DNA from: Streptomyces sp. NRRL S-118
Lineage (GTDB): Bacteria > Actinomycetota > Actinomycetes > Streptomycetales > Streptomycetaceae
Direction of reading: 5' to 3'
Length of the DNA: 54,607 nucleotides
Assembly: GCF_000716335.1 (NCBI RefSeq)
Contig: NZ_JOBL01000160.1
Location: 1 to 54,607, forward strand
Below the pieces are notes generated by a model that saw only the letters and a list, made by a program, of their open reading frames with translations, searched no databases and was not told the DNA's origin. The position numbers and the translations under genes were made by a program. This document shows positions 9,442 to 18,197 of the stretch, piece by piece (position 1 is the stretch's first letter; every line of letters starts with the position of its first letter).

Positions 9442-10599
9442 GTGGACGTCCAGGGCACGGTGCAGGCGGGCTTCGAGCCGGTCGGGGACGCGTTCGTCCG
9501 CAACTTCGAGCAGCGCGGCGAGCGGGGCGCGGCGGTCGCCGTCTACCGCGACGGCCGCAAGGTGGTCGACCTGTGGGCGGGCACCCGGGACGTGGACGGC
9601 ACGGCCCCCTGGGCCGTGGACACCGCCCAGGTCGTGCGCTCCGCGACGAAGGGCGTCGCCGCCGCCGTACCGCTGCTGCTCCACCAGCGCGGGCAGCTCG
9701 ACCTGGACGCCCCCGTCGGCACCTACTGGCCGGAGTTCAAGGCGGCCGGCAAGGAGCGGACGCTCGTGCGCCACCTGCTGTCGCACCAGGCCGGGGTCCC
9801 GGTCCTCGACCGCCCGCTGAGCCTCGCCGAGGCCGCGGACGCCGAGACGGCCGCCGCGGCCGTCGCCGCCCAGGCACCCGCCTGGGAGCCGGGCACCGAC
9901 CACGGCTACCACGCCCAGACGTACGGCTTCCTGCTGAGCGCCCTCGTCCAGCGCGTCACCGGCCGCTCCATAGGCCGCTGGGTCGCCGAGGAGATCGCCC
10001 GCCCGCTCGGCCTGGACCTGTGGATCGGCCTGCCCGCGGAGGAGGCCCACCGGGTGGGCCGGCTCGGACCGGTCGAGGAGCCCGCCGGCGGGGGCGCCCT
10101 CAAGCTGCGCCCCAAGCGCTCGGTCGCCGAGGCCTACCGCGACCCCGACTCCCTCACCCGTCGCGCCTTCGGCGCGATCGACCCCGCCCCCGACGAGAAC
10201 GACCCGGCCTACCGCGCCGCGGAACTCCCCGCCTCGGCGGGCGTCTCCACCGCCCGCGCGCTGGCCCGCTTCTACGCGGCCACGCTCGGACCCGTCGACG
10301 GCCACCGCCTCTTCGCCCCCGCGACGCTCGCCATGGCCCGCACCGAGGAGTCCGCCGGCCCGGACCGGGTCCTGGTGGTCGGCACCCGCTTCGGCCTCGG
10401 CTACATGCTGCACGGCCCGGCGTCACCGCTGCTGTCCCCGGGATCCTTCGGGCACCCCGGCCGCGGCGGCTCCCTGGGGTTCGCCGACCCGGCGTCGGGC
10501 GTCTCCCTCGGCTACGTCACCAACGGCATGCGCAAGGGTGTCACGGCCGACCCGCGGGCCCAGGCGCTGGTGCGGGCGGTGCGTGCGGCGATCGGTTGA
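9442..10599 (+). CDS. Serine hydrolase, beta-lactamase class C / esterase family
   Basis: A 385-residue protein of the beta-lactamase/DD-peptidase fold, usually an esterase or peptidase of unknown substrate in actinobacteria. The nucleophile motif is S67-A-T-K70 (RSATKGVAA), a [11 protein letters not shown] segment lies where the YxN motif occurs, and [12 protein letters not shown] near the C-terminus corresponds to the HxG third motif. No signal peptide is visible, so it is probably cytoplasmic and not a resistance beta-lactamase. I chose the GTG at 9442 because GGGAG precedes it and [13 protein letters not shown] is where homologues begin; an ATG at 9394 is in frame. It follows the Ni/Co operon but is unlikely to be related to it. 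Confidence 0.87.
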   Translation: MDVQGTVQAGFEPVGDAFVRNFEQRGERGAAVAVYRDGRKVVDLWAGTRDVDGTAPWAVDTAQVVRSATKGVAAAVPLLLHQRGQLDLDAPVGTYWPEFKAAGKERTLVRHLLSHQAGVPVLDRPLSLAEAADAETAAAAVAAQAPAWEPGTDHGYHAQTYGFLLSALVQRVTGRSIGRWVAEEIARPLGLDLWIGLPAEEAHRVGRLGPVEEPAGGGALKLRPKRSVAEAYRDPDSLTRRAFGAIDPAPDENDPAYRAAELPASAGVSTARALARFYAATLGPVDGHRLFAPATLAMARTEESAGPDRVLVVGTRFGLGYMLHGPASPLLSPGSFGHPGRGGSLGFADPASGVSLGYVTNGMRKGVTADPRAQALVRAVRAAIG

Positions 10600-10608
10600 G
10601 GCGTCACT

Positions 10609-10614
10609 TAGGGT
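10609..10614 (+). promoter_or_regulatory. Possible -10 hexamer for the cyclophilin gene (leaderless)
   Basis: TAGGGT ends 7 nt before the ATG, the spacing seen for leaderless Streptomyces transcripts. I see no convincing -35, so this is tentative. Confidence 0.3.
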
Positions 10615-10621
10615 GAGCCTC

Positions 10622-11119
10622 ATGACTGACAACAGCAACGTCTACTTCGACATCACGATCAACGACGAGCCGGCCGGCCGGATCGTCTTCAAGCTGTACG
10701 ACGACGTCGTCCCCAAGACGGCCCGCAACTTCCGCGAGCTGGCCACCGGTGTGCACGGCTTCGGCTACGCCGGTTCCAGCTTCCACCGCATCATCCCGCA
10801 GTTCATGCTGCAGGGCGGCGACTTCACCGCGGGCAACGGCACGGGCGGCAAGAGCATCTACGGCGAGAAGTTCGCGGACGAGAACTTCCAGCTGAAGCAC
10901 GACCGCCCGGGCCTGCTCAGCATGGCGAACGCCGGCCGCAACACCAACGGCTCGCAGTTCTTCATCACGACGATCGTCACCGACTGGCTGGACGGCAAGC
11001 ACGTCGTCTTCGGCGAGGTCGTCGAGGGCATGGAGCTCGTGCAGAAGATCGAGGCGCTGGGCACCCGCGCCGGCACGCCGCAGGCGAAGGTCACCATCGC
11101 CGCCTCCGGCACGGTCTGA
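10622..11119 (+). CDS. Peptidyl-prolyl cis-trans isomerase (cyclophilin type)
   Basis: A 165-residue cytoplasmic cyclophilin, the standard single-domain length. It catalyses cis-trans isomerisation of Xaa-Pro bonds during folding. Characteristic segments are [32 protein letters not shown] (catalytic Arg and the FMxQGG loop), [19 protein letters not shown], and the [12 protein letters not shown] segment with Trp and His of the active site. The ATG at 10622 gives [11 protein letters not shown], the usual N-terminus. It stands alone, ahead of a strong terminator. Confidence 0.95.
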   Translation: MTDNSNVYFDITINDEPAGRIVFKLYDDVVPKTARNFRELATGVHGFGYAGSSFHRIIPQFMLQGGDFTAGNGTGGKSIYGEKFADENFQLKHDRPGLLSMANAGRNTNGSQFFITTIVTDWLDGKHVVFGEVVEGMELVQKIEALGTRAGTPQAKVTIAASGTV

Positions 11120-11140
11120 TCCGCCTTTCCGGCACCGCGT

Positions 11141-11172
11141 ACCGCCCGGCCGGCCTCGCCGGCCCGGGCGGT
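11141..11172. terminator. Convergent hairpin terminator
   Basis: A 14/15-nt stem with one bulged G (ACCGCCCGGCCGGC pairing with GCCGGCCCGGGCGGT) around a CTC loop, between the cyclophilin gene and the convergent DMT permease gene. It can serve both. Confidence 0.75.
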
Positions 11173-11189
11173 CCGGGCGCCCGCCGGCG

Positions 11190-12056
11190 TCAGCCCGCGT
11201 GGAGCATCAGACCGATGCCCACCACCATCAGCGCGGCCGCCGCGATCCTGGGACCGCCGAACCGCTCCTTGAAGAACAGCGCGCCGATCGCCGCCCCGAC
11301 GACGATCGAGGACTCGCGCAGGGCCGCGATCGGGGCCAGCGCCGCACGGGTCTGGGCCCACAGCACCAGGGCGTACGCCGCGACCGACATCACCGCGCCG
11401 AGCAGCCCGCGCGCCGCGTACGGGCGCAGCTGGGGCAGCAGGGCGGCGCGGCGGCGCCCGAGCGCGTACAGCGGGATGGGCAGGCCCTCCAGGACCATCA
11501 GCCACGCGATGTAGCCGAGCGGTGTGCCGGAGGCGCGTACCCCGACGCCGTCCACCACCGTGTAGCCGGCGATCGCCAGGCCCGTCGCCGACGCGGCGAG
11601 CAGCGCCGGCCAGTCGGGGCGTCGCCCGGTGCCGCGGATGCCCCACAGGGCCAGGCCCACCAGACCCGCGCAGGCCACCGCCACCCCGGTCGACTGCCAT
11701 GCGTCCGGCACCTCGTGGACGAACACCGCCGCGAGGACCGTCACCGCCAGCGGCGCCGTCCCGCGGGCGATCGGGTACATCTGGCCGAAGTCGCCGAGGG
11801 TGAACGAGCGCATGAGCAGGCTCATGTAGCCGACGTGCAGGGCGGCGGAGGCGATCAGGTACGGCCAGGCCGCCGCGGCGGGCAGCGGGACGAAGAACGC
11901 GAGGACCGCCCCGATCGCCGCACCACCGCCCGCGATGAGCGTGAAGGACAGCAACTGGTCCTTGATGTGGTGCGCGATCGCGTTCCAGCTCGCGTGCGTC
12001 ACCGCGGCCGTCAGCACCGCGGCCGCGACCAGCGGCGTCACGCCGGTCGCTCGCAT
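11190..12056 (-). CDS. EamA/DMT family transporter
   Basis: A 288-residue membrane protein of the drug/metabolite transporter superfamily with the usual ten-helix arrangement of two EamA repeats. The first helix is LVAAAVLTAAVTHASWNAIAHH, and SASWNA-like motifs of this kind open EamA proteins. The second repeat begins around GLAIAGYTVVDGVGVRASG. Substrate and direction are unknown; relatives export amino acids or metabolites. It lies downstream of the penicillin-binding protein gene on the same strand with a 57-bp gap, so a shared transcript is possible. Confidence 0.88.
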   Translation of the reverse strand: MRATGVTPLVAAAVLTAAVTHASWNAIAHHIKDQLLSFTLIAGGGAAIGAVLAFFVPLPAAAAWPYLIASAALHVGYMSLLMRSFTLGDFGQMYPIARGTAPLAVTVLAAVFVHEVPDAWQSTGVAVACAGLVGLALWGIRGTGRRPDWPALLAASATGLAIAGYTVVDGVGVRASGTPLGYIAWLMVLEGLPIPLYALGRRRAALLPQLRPYAARGLLGAVMSVAAYALVLWAQTRAALAPIAALRESSIVVGAAIGALFFKERFGGPRIAAAALMVVGIGLMLHAG

Positions 12057-12113
12057 GGACGGGAAGGGCTCATGGCCGGCACGGTAGCGGTGGGCCTGCG
12101 GACCGGGCGAGGG

Positions 12114-13772
12114 CTACCGCGCCTTCAGCACCGACGCCACCAGCGGCCCCGCCGCGTCGCCGCCGTGGCCGCCCGACTGGACGACCGCCGCGGCCGCCAG
12201 GTCGTCGGCGTATCCGGCGAACCAGCTGTTGGACGTGCCCTGGTGGTCCACCTCGGCGGAGCCGGTCTTCGCGCCCTTGTCGTTCGTGCCGAGCCCGGAC
12301 ATCGCTTGCTGCGCGGTCCCGCCGGTGGCCGTGGCGTGCATCATGTCGCGCAGGGCGCCCGCCACGGAGGCCGGCAGCGGCCGGGCGGTGGCCAGTCGTC
12401 GGTCGTCCAGGGCGCGCTCCACGATGACCGGCTGCTTGAAGGAGCCGTTCTTCGCGGTGGCGGCGATCGACGCGACGTTGAGGGCGTTCATCGTGACCTT
12501 CCCCTGGCCGATGTACGAAGCCGCGGTCTCCGCCCCGGTGGACTCCGGCACACTGCCGTCGACGGACGGGATGCCGGTGTTCCACACCTCGCCGATGCCG
12601 AAGTACGTGCGAGCCGTGTCGCCCAGCGCCGTACCGGCGACGCCCTTGTCGTTGAGCGGCTTGACGGCCTTGATGAAGGCGGTGTTGCAGGAGCGCCGGA
12701 AGCTGTCGCGGAAGGTGCCGCCCGTGATCTCGAAGTCGTCGAGGTTGTGGAAGGGGACGCCCTCCCAGGTCACGGTGGCCGGACACGCCACGCCGTCGCC
12801 CGGGCCGGAGACCAGCCCGTGGTCCAGCATCATCGCCGCGGTCACGATCTTCATCGTCGAGCCGGGTGCCTGCTTGCCCAGGAAGGCCGCGTTCCAGTCG
12901 CCGTCGCGGTGGTTGGCGACCGCCCGTATCTCACCGGTGCTGGGCTTGATGGCGACGACCGAGGACTGGTCGTAGCGCCGCACCGCCCGCTCGGCCGCCG
13001 CCTGCACGTCCGCGTCCAGGGTGGTCCGGAGCTTGCCGGGCACGCCCTTGGAGAGCGTGAGCAGCGTCGGGCCGGCCGTGCCCTCACCGGAGGAGGACGA
13101 CTCGATCCAGGTCTCGACGCCGGGTGTGCCGCCCGCCTTCGCGCCGTACTTCTCCCGCAACTGGTCCAGGACCGGGCCGAGCGAAGGGTACTTCTCCTTC
13201 GTCAACTCGCGGCCCGCGTGGTCCACGGCCTGCACCGGCGGGTTCGGCGCCTTCCCCGTCCGCAGGGTGCCGTCCTCCGGCAGCTTCGGGTGGATCACCG
13301 CCGACCGCCAGTCCACCAGCGGCACGCCGGTCGTGAGGCCCCGCACCACGGTCAGCTCCGAGGTGTAGGACAGCTTCGCCGTCCTGCCCTCGTACGCCAC
13401 GGTCGCGTCCACCGTGAAGGGCACCTTCGCCCCGACCGCCCGGCCCGGCGTGATGACCGCCTTCGAGACGTGCGCCTCCTCGCGGAAGCTCCGTACGGCC
13501 GCCGCGGCGGTGCTCGCGTCGTCGGTGAGCGCGCTCGCCGCCGCGTCGTCACCCTCGGCCCACGCGGCGAGGAAGTCCTTCGCCGTGCGCTCCACCTCCT
13601 CGGCGGTCACCGGGCCGCTGCCGGCTTCCCGCGTCCCCTCCGCCCGCGCGGTGGTCGTCCCCGACGCCCCGCCCGAGATCCCCGTCCACACGTTGTACGC
13701 GCCGTACCCGACGCCCCCCGCGACCACGGCGAACACTCCGCCGACGATCGCTGTTCTTGCTCCGCTGCGCAT
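12114..13772 (-). CDS. Penicillin-binding protein (transpeptidase) with NTF2-like N-terminal domain
   Basis: A 552-residue class-B-like PBP. The membrane anchor is TAIVGGVFAVVAGGVGYGAYN (residues 7-27). An NTF2-like/MecA_N-type domain follows (VERTAKDFLAAWAEGDDAAASALT), then the transpeptidase with S305-T-M-K308 (GSTMKIVTA), the SxN motif in RRSCNTAF, and the KTG motif in GAKTGSAEV near residue 502. It cross-links peptidoglycan outside the membrane. I chose the ATG at 13772 since GGAGGGGA precedes it and it puts the anchor at the N-terminus; an upstream in-frame ATG at 13856 adds residues with no family similarity. It lies downstream of the mannosyltransferase gene in the same direction. Confidence 0.92.
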   Translation of the reverse strand: MRSGARTAIVGGVFAVVAGGVGYGAYNVWTGISGGASGTTTARAEGTREAGSGPVTAEEVERTAKDFLAAWAEGDDAAASALTDDASTAAAAVRSFREEAHVSKAVITPGRAVGAKVPFTVDATVAYEGRTAKLSYTSELTVVRGLTTGVPLVDWRSAVIHPKLPEDGTLRTGKAPNPPVQAVDHAGRELTKEKYPSLGPVLDQLREKYGAKAGGTPGVETWIESSSSGEGTAGPTLLTLSKGVPGKLRTTLDADVQAAAERAVRRYDQSSVVAIKPSTGEIRAVANHRDGDWNAAFLGKQAPGSTMKIVTAAMMLDHGLVSGPGDGVACPATVTWEGVPFHNLDDFEITGGTFRDSFRRSCNTAFIKAVKPLNDKGVAGTALGDTARTYFGIGEVWNTGIPSVDGSVPESTGAETAASYIGQGKVTMNALNVASIAATAKNGSFKQPVIVERALDDRRLATARPLPASVAGALRDMMHATATGGTAQQAMSGLGTNDKGAKTGSAEVDHQGTSNSWFAGYADDLAAAAVVQSGGHGGDAAGPLVASVLKAR

Positions 13773-13806
13773 GTGTGCAGTCCCCTCCCTGGAGCCCCAC
13801 CTGAAC

Positions 13807-13818
13807 TGAACATGTTCA
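13807..13818. promoter_or_regulatory. 12-bp palindrome upstream of the PBP gene
   Basis: TGAACATGTTCA is a perfect palindrome 35 bp upstream of the PBP start codon. It is not an actinobacterial LexA site, which needs four bases between GAAC and GTTC. The function is unknown. Confidence 0.35.
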
Positions 13819-13911
13819 AGATGTGCGGGAATCACCCTACGGGACAGGCGTGACAAGGGAGTCGGGCGTTACGGGAACGGAATCGTGAGGCGCCCCACAG
13901 GGCACGGCGCC

Positions 13912-15660
13912 TCAGACCCAGGTGTCCAGCCACATCCGGTCGCGCCAGTCGTCCATCGGGATGGACTGGCCCGTGTACAGCGGCCAGAACCAGATGAAGT
14001 TCCAGATGATCAGCAGCACCAGCACACCCACGCCCACGGCCCCCACCGTGCGCCGCCGCTCCGCCGACCCGTGCGGCCCCGGCGGCCCGAGCACCGCCCC
14101 GGCCGTCATCGCCACCGCCAGGCACAGGAACGGCACGAACACCACGGCGTAGAACAGGAAGATGGTGCGGTGCTCGTAGTGCAGCCACGGCAGCCAGCCC
14201 GCCGCGATCCCGCACACGATCGCCCCCGCGCGCCAGTCGCGCCGGAAGAACCAGCGCCACAGCACGTACAGGACCGCGAAGCACGCCGCCCACCACAGCA
14301 GCGGCGTACCGATCGCCAGCACCTCGCGCGCGCACTTCTCCGTGGCGTCCGCCGGACAGCCCTCCCGGCCCGCGGCCGGGTCCTCGTAGAAGTACGAGAC
14401 CGGCCGCCCCAGCACCAGCCAGCTCCACGGGTTCGACTGGTAGGCGTGACCCGACGTCAGCCCGACGTGGAAGGTGTACACCTCGCTCTCGTAGTGCCAC
14501 AGGCTCCGCCACCAGTCGGGGAACAGCCACGACCACGCACTGTCCTTGCCGTCCGTGGTGGCCCAGTTCCGGAAGTAGCCCTTGCCCGTGAGGATCCACC
14601 CGGACCAGGAGGCGATGTACGTGGCGATCGCCACCGGCACCGTCGAGACGAACGCGGGCACCAGGTCGCGCCGCGCCACGGCCGCCCAGGGACGGAAGGC
14701 ACCGGCCGTACGACGCGCCCCCACGTCCCACACCACCGCCATCAGCCCGAACGCCGCCAGGAAGTACAGGCCGTTCCACTTCGTGGCGCACGCCAGGCCC
14801 AGCAGTACCCCGGCCCCCAGCCGCCACGGCCGCCACCCCAGGCGCAGCGTCTCCGCGACCGCCGCGTCCGGCCGCAGCACCCCGTCCGCGTCCACCGGCA
14901 GGGCCGCCGCCAGCCGCGCCCGCGCCCGGTCCCGGTCCACCACCAGGCAGCCGAACGCCCCCAGCAGGAAGAACATGACCACCAGGTCGAGCAGCGCCGT
15001 GCGGCTCATCACGAAGTGCAGCCCGTCCACCGCGAGCAGCGCGCCCGCCAGGCAGCCCAGGAACGTCGACCGCAGCAGCCGCCGCCCGATGCGGCACAGC
15101 AGCAGCACCGACAGCGTGCCGAGCACCGCCACCATGAACCGCCAGCCGAACGGCTCGAACCCGAACAGCCACTCGCCCAGGCCGATGACCCACTTGCCGA
15201 CCGGTGGATGCACCACGTAGCCCGGGTCCACCGGCACCGGCACCGCGCCGGGGTTCTCCAGGATCGCCTTGTCGACGTCCTTCGGCCAGGCGCCCTCGTA
15301 CCCCTGGTTGATCAGCGCCCAGGCGTCCTTCGCGTAGTACGTCTCGTCGAATATCACCGCGTGCGGCCGGCCCAGGTTCCAGAACCGCATCACCCCCGCG
15401 ACGAGCGCCACCAGCAGCGGGCCGCCCCACGCCGTCAGGCGCACCAGCCGGTCCACCGCCGTGGGAGGCACACCGAGGACGGTCCACATCCGGCCCGACG
15501 GGCGCGTGTACGGGGGCACCAGCCGCTCCCGCAGGCCGGTCACCGGCCGCGGGGCGTAGCCGAAGCGGCGCAGGCGCCGCTGCCAGGACGGCGGGCGGGC
15601 GTCGCCCCCGGTGTTCCCGGCGTCCTGCGCGTGCAGGGCCTCATGAGCAGTACTGGTCAC
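13912..15660 (-). CDS. Dolichyl-phosphate-mannose--protein mannosyltransferase (Pmt family)
   Basis: A 582-residue GT39 membrane glycosyltransferase. Actinobacterial Pmt enzymes move mannose from polyprenyl-phosphomannose to Ser/Thr of proteins during export. The key DE motif is in RPHAVIFDETYYAKDAWAL in the first extracytoplasmic loop, followed by a PPVGKWVIGLGEWLFGFEPFGWR segment and many helices. The GTG at 15660 begins TSTAHEALHAQDAG. It is divergent from rsmI, the same pairing as Rv1002c/Rv1003 in M. tuberculosis. Likely targets are secreted lipoproteins and surface proteins with Pro/Ser/Thr-rich stretches (inference). Confidence 0.93.
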   Translation of the reverse strand: MTSTAHEALHAQDAGNTGGDARPPSWQRRLRRFGYAPRPVTGLRERLVPPYTRPSGRMWTVLGVPPTAVDRLVRLTAWGGPLLVALVAGVMRFWNLGRPHAVIFDETYYAKDAWALINQGYEGAWPKDVDKAILENPGAVPVPVDPGYVVHPPVGKWVIGLGEWLFGFEPFGWRFMVAVLGTLSVLLLCRIGRRLLRSTFLGCLAGALLAVDGLHFVMSRTALLDLVVMFFLLGAFGCLVVDRDRARARLAAALPVDADGVLRPDAAVAETLRLGWRPWRLGAGVLLGLACATKWNGLYFLAAFGLMAVVWDVGARRTAGAFRPWAAVARRDLVPAFVSTVPVAIATYIASWSGWILTGKGYFRNWATTDGKDSAWSWLFPDWWRSLWHYESEVYTFHVGLTSGHAYQSNPWSWLVLGRPVSYFYEDPAAGREGCPADATEKCAREVLAIGTPLLWWAACFAVLYVLWRWFFRRDWRAGAIVCGIAAGWLPWLHYEHRTIFLFYAVVFVPFLCLAVAMTAGAVLGPPGPHGSAERRRTVGAVGVGVLVLLIIWNFIWFWPLYTGQSIPMDDWRDRMWLDTWV

Positions 15661-15721
15661 CGCGCCATCGTAGGGAACGCGCCTGTGCGCGTCGCTCGTC
15701 CGGGCTGCGAGGATGACACCT

Positions 15722-16588
15722 GTGACAGGAACGGGAACGGCAACCGGAACACTCGTCCTCGCGGGGACCCCGATCGGCGACGTGGCGGACGCCCCGCCGC
15801 GGCTGGCCGGCGAACTGGAGAACGCCGACATCATCGCCGCCGAGGACACCCGGCGGCTGCGCCGGCTGACGCAGGCGCTCGGCGTGCACACCCGCGGGCG
15901 GGTCGTGTCGTACTTCGAGGGCAACGAGTCCGCCCGGACGCCCGAGCTGGTCGAGGCGCTCGCGGGTGGCGCGCGCGTCCTGCTGGTGACCGACGCCGGC
16001 ATGCCGTCCGTCTCCGACCCCGGCTACCGGCTGGTCGCCGCCGCGGTGGAACGCGACATCAGGGTCACCGCGGTACCCGGCCCGTCCGCCGTGCTGACGG
16101 CACTGGCACTGTCCGGGCTGCCCGTGGACCGGTTCTGCTTCGAGGGCTTCCTGCCGCGCAAGGCGGGCGAGCGGCTCGGCAGGCTCCGCGAGGTGGCGGA
16201 CGAGCGGCGCACCCTCGTCTACTTCGAGGCACCGCACCGGCTGGACGACACCCTGGCCGCGATGGCCGAGGTGTTCGGCCCGGACCGGCGCGCCGCGGTC
16301 TGCCGGGAGCTGACCAAGACGTACGAGGAGGTCAAGCGCGGCGGCCTCGGCGATCTGGCGGCGTGGGCCGCCGACGGCGTGCGCGGCGAGATCACGGTCG
16401 TCGTCGAGGGCGCGGCCGACACGGGCCCGGCCGGACTCGGCGCCGACGAACTGGTGCGCAGGGTGCGGGTGCGCGAGGAGGCGGGGGAGCGGCGCAAGGA
16501 GGCCATCGCGGCGGTCGCCGCCGAGGCCGGCCTTCCCAAGCGCGAGGTGTTCGATGCGGTGGTGGCGGCAAAGAACGCGGAAGGCTGA
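15722..16588 (+). CDS. rsmI: 16S rRNA (cytidine(1402)-2'-O)-methyltransferase
   Basis: A 288-residue SAM-dependent enzyme that methylates the ribose of C1402 in the 16S decoding centre. Family signatures are LVLAGTPIGDVADAPPR (usually TPIGNLxD; here Asn is Asp), IIAAEDTRRLRRLTQALG, YFEGNE, LVTDAGMPSVSDPGYRLV, VPGPSA and FEGFLPRK. GTG at 15722 is preceded by GAGG at good spacing; an ATG at 15713 has GAGG touching it and is less likely. It is divergent from the mannosyltransferase gene. Confidence 0.95.
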   Translation: MTGTGTATGTLVLAGTPIGDVADAPPRLAGELENADIIAAEDTRRLRRLTQALGVHTRGRVVSYFEGNESARTPELVEALAGGARVLLVTDAGMPSVSDPGYRLVAAAVERDIRVTAVPGPSAVLTALALSGLPVDRFCFEGFLPRKAGERLGRLREVADERRTLVYFEAPHRLDDTLAAMAEVFGPDRRAAVCRELTKTYEEVKRGGLGDLAAWAADGVRGEITVVVEGAADTGPAGLGADELVRRVRVREEAGERRKEAIAAVAAEAGLPKREVFDAVVAAKNAEG

Positions 16589-16728
16589 ACCACGCGGAAG
16601 CCCTGTGGCCGGTAAAGGACTATCGTGAAAGGCAAAGCCCAGACCGCGCAGCAGGCCTTTCGGCATGAGACGCGTCAAGACCGGCCCAATTCCCGGGCAT
16701 GCCCGATGCGCTCCCGCCCGTGAAGGCG

Positions 16729-16746
16729 TCCACTGGCAGCAGTGGA
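16729..16746 (+). repeat. 7-bp inverted repeat just before a ribosome-binding site
   Basis: TCCACTG-GCAG-CAGTGGA forms a perfect 7-bp hairpin ending one base before the AAGGAG that serves the next gene. It could affect ribosome access or bind a regulator. Position and perfection are seen; function is inference. Confidence 0.4.
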
Positions 16747-16757
16747 AAGGAGCTGGC

Positions 16758-17198
16758 ATGAGCGAGACCACGAGCACTCCTCCAGCGGCCCACGAGGCGT
16801 ACTCCTTCGCCTGTATGCAGTGCGGATACGGCTGGGAGCAGGCGTACGACATAGAGCACCACACGGACGCGCGGCAGCACGAGTTCGTGGTCTACAAGGC
16901 CGACGGGCATCGGGTCCCCTCGCCGCTCTCCGACCCCACCTGCCCCAACTGCGAATCGCACCGGGTCCGCATCATGCGCCCCGGCCGGGTGTCGTCGGTC
17001 CTGGACCTGATGGCCCGGGCGCACGAGAAGGCGCCCAAGGCGCCGAAGAAGGCGGAAGCCGAGCCGGTCGCCACGGCCGGACCCGTCGGCCAGAAGGCGG
17101 AGGAGCCGAAGAGCGAGCGTGACGCGGCCGGGCCGGCGGAAGGCGAACCGCACCACTGGCACTTCCGGGACCTGCTCCGCCACTGGCACCGCACCTGA
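16758..17198 (+). CDS. Zinc-ribbon hypothetical protein
   Basis: A 146-residue cytoplasmic protein of unknown role, seen commonly in Streptomyces genomes. It has two CxxC knuckles, FACMQCGYGWEQ (about residues 18-29) and PTCPNCESHRVRIMRPG, forming a likely zinc ribbon over residues 17-75. A basic/acidic Ala-Pro-Lys-Glu-rich linker follows, ending in a Trp/His-rich tail (HHWHFRDLLRHWHRT). The ATG at 16758 has AAGGAG 5 nt upstream. The His-rich end may also bind metal. It is tandem with tatD but separated by a promoter-like sequence. Confidence 0.75.
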   Translation: MSETTSTPPAAHEAYSFACMQCGYGWEQAYDIEHHTDARQHEFVVYKADGHRVPSPLSDPTCPNCESHRVRIMRPGRVSSVLDLMARAHEKAPKAPKKAEAEPVATAGPVGQKAEEPKSERDAAGPAEGEPHHWHFRDLLRHWHRT

Positions 17199-17222
17199 CC
17201 CGCCCCCGCCCCCTCGTACGAT
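17195..17222 (+). promoter_or_regulatory. Candidate tatD promoter (CTGACC-N16-TACGAT)
   Basis: A -35-like CTGACC and -10-like TACGAT are 16 bp apart, and the hexamer ends 6 nt before the tatD ATG. Transcription would begin at or near the start codon, giving a leaderless mRNA. Confidence 0.4.
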
Positions 17223-17228
17223 CGGGGC

Positions 17229-18098
17229 ATGAGTTCCAAGGACGCCCCGCCGCCGCTGCCCGAGCCCCTCGGGGTGCCGGTCGCCGATTCGCACACCCAC
17301 CTGGACATGCAGTCCGGCACCGTCGAGGAGGCCCTCACCAAGGCCGCCGCCGTCGGCGTCGAGACCGTCGTGCAGGTGGGCTGCGACCTCAAGGGCTCCC
17401 GCTGGGCCGCCGAGACGGCCGCCGCGTACGACTCCGTCTGGGCGGCGGTCGCCCTCCACCCCAACGAAGCGCCGCGGATCGTGCTGGGGGACGCCGACGG
17501 CTGGTCCCGGCAGGGCGCCCGTGAGGCCGGGGGCGACGCGGCGCTCGACGACGCGCTCGCCGAGATCGACCGGCTCGCCGCCCTGCCCGAGGTCAAGGCC
17601 GTCGGCGAGACCGGCCTCGATCACTTCCGCACCGGCCCCGAGGGCATGGCCGCCCAGGAGCGGTCCTTCCGCGCCCACATCGAGATCGCCAAGCGGCACG
17701 GCAAGGCCCTCGTCATCCACGACCGCGAGGCCCACGCCGACGTCCTGCGCATCCTCGCCGAGGAGGGCGCCCCCGAGCGGACCGTCTTCCACTGCTACTC
17801 CGGCGACGCCGACATGGCCCGCGTCTGCGCCGAGGCCGGCTACTTCATGTCGTTCGCCGGGAACGTCACCTTCAAGAACGCCCAGCCGCTGCGCGACGCG
17901 CTCGCCGTCGCCCCGCTGGACCTCGTCCTCGTCGAGACGGACGCCCCCTTCCTGACCCCCGCGCCGTACCGCGGACGGCCCAACGCCCCGTATCTCGTTC
18001 CCGTCACGGTCCGCGCGATGGCGGCGGTGCGGGGCATCGACGAGGAGGCCATGTCGACGGCGATCGGCGTCAACACGGCCCGCGCCTTCGATTACTGA
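17229..18098 (+). CDS. TatD family metal-dependent hydrolase
   Basis: A 289-residue TIM-barrel nuclease/hydrolase of the TatD family (3'-5' exonuclease or D-aminoacyl-tRNA deacylase-like). Metal ligands are visible in ADSHTHLD (HxH), AVGETGLDHFR (Glu), LVIHDREAHADVL (His), TVFHCYSGD (His) and VLVETDAPFLTPAPYRGRPNAP (Asp). A slight oddity is HxH inside DSHTHLD rather than DTHCHLD. It precedes rpfB-rsmA-ispE in the order also found in mycobacteria. Confidence 0.93.
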   Translation: MSSKDAPPPLPEPLGVPVADSHTHLDMQSGTVEEALTKAAAVGVETVVQVGCDLKGSRWAAETAAAYDSVWAAVALHPNEAPRIVLGDADGWSRQGAREAGGDAALDDALAEIDRLAALPEVKAVGETGLDHFRTGPEGMAAQERSFRAHIEIAKRHGKALVIHDREAHADVLRILAEEGAPERTVFHCYSGDADMARVCAEAGYFMSFAGNVTFKNAQPLRDALAVAPLDLVLVETDAPFLTPAPYRGRPNAPYLVPVTVRAMAAVRGIDEEAMSTAIGVNTARAFDY

Positions 18099-18159
18099 CC
18101 GGTCACGGCGGCGAGCCGGGTCGCAGGGTAACGGTACGACGCTCCGTGGTCGAGCCGCT

Positions 18160-18188
18160 TTGGAGAGTGACGGACGCTCCGCTATGGT
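18160..18188 (+). promoter_or_regulatory. Candidate rpfB promoter (TTGGAG-N17-TATGGT)
   Basis: A TTGGAG and TATGGT pair with 17-bp spacing, ending 9 nt before the GTG start, so the transcript could be leaderless or nearly so. I looked for a ydaO-type c-di-AMP riboswitch here and saw none; the gap is only 99 bp. Confidence 0.45.
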
Positions 18189-18197
18189 CCCGGCCTC

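Noticed and set aside
9442..10599. Antibiotic-resistance beta-lactamase
   Set aside because: The SxxK fold is present, but there is no signal peptide and the sequence resembles cytoplasmic actinobacterial esterase-type members.
13807..13818. SOS box upstream of the PBP gene
   Set aside because: TGAACATGTTCA has two bases between GAAC and GTTC; actinobacterial LexA sites need four. I kept it only as an unexplained palindrome.
18099..18197. ydaO (c-di-AMP) riboswitch before rpfB
   Set aside because: The gap is only 99 bp, lacks the conserved pattern, and instead shows a promoter-like pair ending near the start codon.
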